Assembly: GCA_021904315.1 (NCBI GenBank)
Contig: CM038919.1
Coordinates: 5,208,001-5,272,000 of the forward strand
From: Sphagnum magellanicum
Taxonomy: Eukaryota > Streptophyta > Sphagnopsida > Sphagnales > Sphagnaceae
Length of the DNA: 64,000 nucleotides
Direction of reading: 5' to 3'
Numbering within the stretch: the stretch's first letter is position 1; each line of letters begins with the position of its first letter. The position numbers were made by a program, and so were the translations under genes. This document shows positions 59,750 to 64,000 of the stretch, piece by piece. The notes below the pieces were generated by a model. It had not been told where the DNA came from. It ran no database searches and saw only the letters and a program-made list of their open reading frames with translations.

Positions 59750-62230
59750 TTGTTTATCATATTTTTTCGGGAAGGAGAAGAGAAAAGAACAACTACAATC
59801 TCGAATCACTATTTTGGATTAGCCAAATTACATTTCCACTTGCCATTTTAACAATTCATACAAACGTCTTTCATCCAAACTTGACCCTTTTTTCATTAGG
59901 ACCCACCATTGCATCTTCAACATTTTGAATAATTCATTTTGATTATCTTTGACAACATCATTTTGTGTTCTTCCCAACCAAATAAGGACAAGGAAAAGAT
60001 CATGAAGCTTCACGAGAACAAAATCTCCATTGTTGATATCTCTAAACAAGGTGTATGCATCAAGCTCCTAGGCCCACAATAAGGACAAATGATCGGATTT
60101 TTTGAATCAACAATCGACATTGTGGACAACAACTGAACTTTTGCATAATTCAACTTTTAATTGTTGGAAGGCCAAAAGCCCTCCAAAAAGTGCACCCTTG
60201 AGTAAGCAAAGGTTTTGACAAATGCAATAAAATATCCTCCTAGTAATCCACATACGGACTCATTTTCATCGCATAAATTACACTTTGTTCAATGCCTTGT
60301 TTCTAGAATTCCATGTATTTAGACAATCTAGCACTGATAAACTTCTCCTTCTCCATCAGCCTCATCGCATCATGGCCCCAAATTGGGTGATATGGAACAA
60401 GTTTGGGAACCTTAGTAGGCAACTTTGGAGATCCATCCGCATTAGCTTTCCATAATTGGACTGGAAGCCCCTTTGTGGGATTCCAAACACTATCGATTGG
60501 TGAAACTTTGTACTGCATCATACGCCAGTTAGACAAATCCATAAAAAATCTAAAAAGATTCATGTGAGTATGCCCTACCAAAGTTTTCAAACCATCTTTT
60601 AAATAACCAAGGACCTAGGTTTTAAAATCTGGAATTTCTTGAATCAATTGTAGAATGAAAGTTCTTTTTGCAAGACCATGAAAGCCTTCATCAAATCTAT
60701 TGAAATATAGTTGTTCTGCTCTTTCAACTTTTTGGACAAATATCCAAAGCATTCATCAATATTTTCATGTGTATGACCAACCAAAAGGAATCCCGGCTTA
60801 AATTCCTCAAACACTTCCCTAGCCATTAACAACGAAAGAAATGTTAACAAATACCTATATTTATTGTCCTTCACATAGTTGTCCATTTGAAGTAAGAATT
60901 TTTTTGGCAACGGTTTGGGGCCCACACTTTCATTTGGTGTCTTCAATCTAGTTATACAATGAGATTTTCCTTGCAAAAGACTTGCGAAGAGGGCGTTTTT
61001 AGGAAGGTGCTCAAACAACATTTTGAACTCACAAGCTGGAGCTTTTTCCAAAGTTCGAAGAAGCCGTAACAATGACCCAATTGTAAAATTGGGATCATTA
61101 GGCCACAATTCATTAGAATATTATGCATATTTCTCATCGCCATGACCATGGGCTACCATACCCATCAACGTAATGGGCAATTGTCCCATCCCATAAGTCA
61201 TTTTGTTCGCCCCTTGCAACCTTGGGAGTGTAGTTTTCGCATGATCCATTTTGTCATGGATAATGTAGAGGAATTCATCTTTGGACCTCCAAGTATGGTA
61301 CAAGCTTCTGCACAACTCTTGATGTAAGAAGTGTTTTTTCAACTTCAATTCATATTTTCTCGCATCACTGTTGTTCCTTCCCAATTTTCATATTAATTTT
61401 TTTAGTGACTTGCACACAATACACTTTGCAAAAACAAAGCCTTTCTTTCTTACATCAAGATTGAAATGGTGTCTCTTCTTTAATCTGCTCATTACAAACT
61501 ATGAAATACCTCCAATGCTTAACTCTTTGCTGATCTGCAAAAATGTAATTTGAAAAAGTGATCAAATTGCAAAATGCATCACAATTTTAGACGTTTAGAA
61601 GTAAACTCAAAGAAATACATCATACTTGCATGTTTCTTTAATTTTTATACATTATCACTTACTTGATCATTTCGCTCTCAAAAGCTCCTCCATGTATCAG
61701 GTAACAATTATTGAACATCTTGTCTACCATTTTCGATTCCTTTCAATTGATGTGGCATTGTGTTAACACTTAAGTTGATTAATGATTGAACATTTGACTT
61801 TGCTTGTTTGGTTGGAGTTCAGAGTTTATGCGAGCCTTTGTTTCCATGAGGTAAAAATTTACATTCACGCTTGGGATTTACTTTGTATAACATGTATGTT
61901 GATTTGGACAATCCAATGATCTTATACCATGCCATTTCACAAATGTCTATTTCCTGAATTGTGATAAATTTTCATTGCTTCATGTTTGCTTTCACATGCA
62001 ACCTTCTTGGAATATCCATGCCATAGACTTTGCATTCCTCAAAGGACAAACCCCAAAACTCTTGTCTGAACAATTTCGTCTTTTCACAAGGAAAATGTTG
62101 ACAACAATTCCATGTGCAACATAATGTGAAATTCACATTCCGAACAAACTCCTAGGATAACAATTTATCAATCCTTGATAATGATTGATAAGAATGTCCA
62201 ACATTTTGTTTCTTTTTTTGAAAAGTATAT
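59750..62230 (-). pseudogene. Decayed plant 'GHTH' repeat protein gene (DUF7869-like)
   Basis: A minus-strand series of frames in family order. At about 62150-61950 are CCTWNCCQHFPC, FRQEFWGLSFEECKVYGMDIPRRL. Then come EIDICEMAWYKIIGLSKSTYMLYK and FLPHGNKGSHK at about 61940-61830, and MPHQLKGIENGRQDV at about 61755-61710. Next are IIHDKMDHAKTTLPRLQ and LPITLMGMVAHGHGDEKYA (61384-61121), then WPNDPNFTIGSLLRLLRTL and FKPGFLLVGHTHENIDECFG (61108-60644), and LVGHTHMNLFRFF, PIRLW-like and PYHPIWG (60590-60303). I recall this as a large, poorly characterised plant family carrying a DUF7869-type domain with metal-ligand-like motifs (Cys/His cluster, HGHG, GHTHENID). Function unknown to me; the copy number in some plants suggests a mobile or satellite gene. 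Stops and frameshifts between blocks make this copy dead. Confidence 0.65.
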
Positions 62231-62274
62231 TACTTTTTCCTTACATCAAATTTTCCCTCCTCATCAATAATTAA

Positions 62275-62530
62275 CACTAGAAGAAAAACATGTATTTTTG
62301 ACTACTCTTTGTGACTAAATTTTAGTCGCAAGAAACATTTGGCAACTAAAATCCTTTTAGTCGCCTAAGACAAGTCGCATGTGATAAACTACTTGCAAAT
62401 GACAAAGGGTATTGTATGAAAGAAAAAGTCAACAAATACATTTCATCCTTTGACTCCATTGTATATGTATTGTCACATGCGACTAAGATGCAACTATTTT
62501 GGTCACAATTGAAAGTAAATCATGTGTCAC
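62275..62530 (+). mobile_element. Possible CACTA-type left end
   Basis: CACTAGAAGAAAAAC at 62275 closely resembles the CACTA (En/Spm) terminus of plants. It is followed by repeated subterminal motifs (gactaaa, tttagtcgc, agtcgcatg) in both orientations to about 62510. I did not find the matching right end (TAGTG) downstream in the window, so the element may be truncated or extend beyond it. Confidence 0.4.
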
Positions 62531-62689
62531 CATGTGTTTTAATATATGTTTATTTATATTATTATTATTATTATTTTGAAATAATCTAAAACATTAAATT
62601 CAAATATTTGGATGATCTTATATAATGACATGTGGCCCAATGTAAATATGCCATGTGGCATTAAAAAATAAATTAATAAAAATATTAAT

Positions 62690-62910
62690 ATTAGGTTGGT
62701 AGGTACTTAGGTAGGTACATAAATACGGGCCTATAATCCTTACCTACCTACCTACTTAGGTTAAAAAATAAGTAGGTAGGTTCTACTTTCTTAGGTTAAA
62801 TACCTACTCATATAGGTAGGTATTTAGGTAAGTAAGTACATAGGCCAACCTAGATGGGTAGGTCAAACTAGGTACTTACCTAGCTAGATAGATAAGTAGG
62901 TTGGGAAGGT
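62690..62910. repeat. Second strand-switching AGGT/ACCT array
   Basis: Degenerate (taggtagg) and (cctacctac) blocks in both orientations, the same type as 34480-34815 but about 28 kb away. Confidence 0.8.
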
Positions 62911-64000
62911 AAGTACTTTAGAATTGTGCATATTATTCGTTTTTTTGTTTTAAGTTGAACGTTTTGATTAGCTCATCCCATGTGCACAAATTTCTTACTA
63001 TGAAATTGGATAGGGACACCCCCTTTGTTTATATAGTGTTCAAAATAGGAATGAAGAACAAATAATATGGGATAAGTTTTAAAATTGCAAATTCCTTACA
63101 AATTAAATTGTAATTCCAAAACTTTCTTCATGCCTTACTTTATTAGTTTTTAAATTTTTAAACAATTCAAGTACTAGATAATTAGATAATCATTTAATTA
63201 ACAATAATGAAATTTACATATATTTAAATTATAAACTATAAGCTACAAAAATTCAGTATTCATTATCAATTACTTAAATAAGTAATATCTTCTTAATATT
63301 TAACAAACTAGCTATTTAGTTACTCACAAGTTATTCATACATAATTCATAAATAATAAAATATTTAAAAATATTTTATTAATTTTAGAATCTGATTGAAT
63401 TATATATAATATAATTAATGTGAAACTAATTTAATGAATATATAATTTAAACTAAATATTTTAAATATTTATTTTAAAATTATAAATAATGAATTAACAA
63501 TTTTTATTAGAAAATAAATTCTTACACGAATTTTTAAAAAATTATTATTCAACTAATTACATTACTTACTGTATAAAAACATTTATTATTGTAAAAATAT
63601 TATAGGTCAAGTGAGTTTTTTCTCTTGGTATTTATTAACTATAAATACAATAATTTGTTAAACATAACATTAATTTTCATAATTACTGTAAAATTACTAT
63701 AAAATATTTATCATAGATGATTAATCATAGAATTTTTTAAGATAATATTATTATGTAATAATTCATGAAATTAAAATCAGTAAAATAATTATGCACATAC
63801 TAATTAATTCTTATCTGAAGTAATTACAATGATTTTAAAGTAATGTCACATTAATTTAATTAATTGATTTATTCTAATAGAAGAATATAAATGATATAAT
63901 ATACAAATCTATGTTATAACAATAATTATTTAGTGTCACTTAAATTTAATAAACATAATCATTTATAATTATTCATAAAAGTGATTTATTATGGATAACA
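62911..64000. other. Extremely AT-rich spacer
   Basis: No gene, no ORF of 60 codons. Dominated by short A/T words. I see nothing else in it. Confidence 0.6.

Overview
The window looks like nuclear DNA of a land plant or close streptophyte relative. Three spliced protein genes with short GT-AG introns lie in long AT-rich, transposon-rich spacers, and the one well-preserved LTR retrotransposon has a primer-binding site matching plant initiator tRNA-Met. Nothing fixes the species. The mix of Ty3/gypsy, LINE, hAT, Helitron and a plant repeat-protein family would suit a non-flowering plant, but that is a guess.

Layout. 1-6.2 kb: spacer with a tandem duplication and a foldback. 6.2-13.6 kb (+): a 10-exon gene for a 1010-residue, probably tail-anchored coiled-coil protein whose middle is built from serially duplicated exons. 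13.6-17.6 kb: spacer between convergent genes. 17.6-21.65 kb (-): the splicing factor SF3B4 (9 exons, 440 residues). 21.65-22.1 kb: its repeat-bearing promoter. 24.7-31.9 kb (+): a Ty3/gypsy retrotransposon with both LTRs and a single gag-pol frame interrupted only by nonsense codons. 32.3-33.6 kb: a LINE relic split by a 711-bp hAT-like element with an 8-bp target duplication. 33.6-42.3 kb: AT-rich spacer with strand-switching AGGT arrays and a possible solo LTR. 42.5-43.8 kb: two minisatellites. 44.9-49.7 kb (+): the INO80 chromatin-remodelling subunit B gene (8 exons, 755 residues). 51-64 kb: AT-rich spacer with a decayed hAT transposase, a 525-bp non-autonomous Helitron, a decayed plant 'GHTH' (DUF7869-like) gene and a possible CACTA end.

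The three host genes have unrelated jobs (membrane-tethered coiled coil, U2 snRNP, chromatin remodelling) and nothing suggests joint regulation. All exon boundaries were read by eye from GT-AG signals, reading-frame continuity and, for SF3B4 and INO80B, family conservation. In each gene the summed exon lengths are divisible by three and end on a stop codon. No transcript data were available, so UTR limits are approximate.
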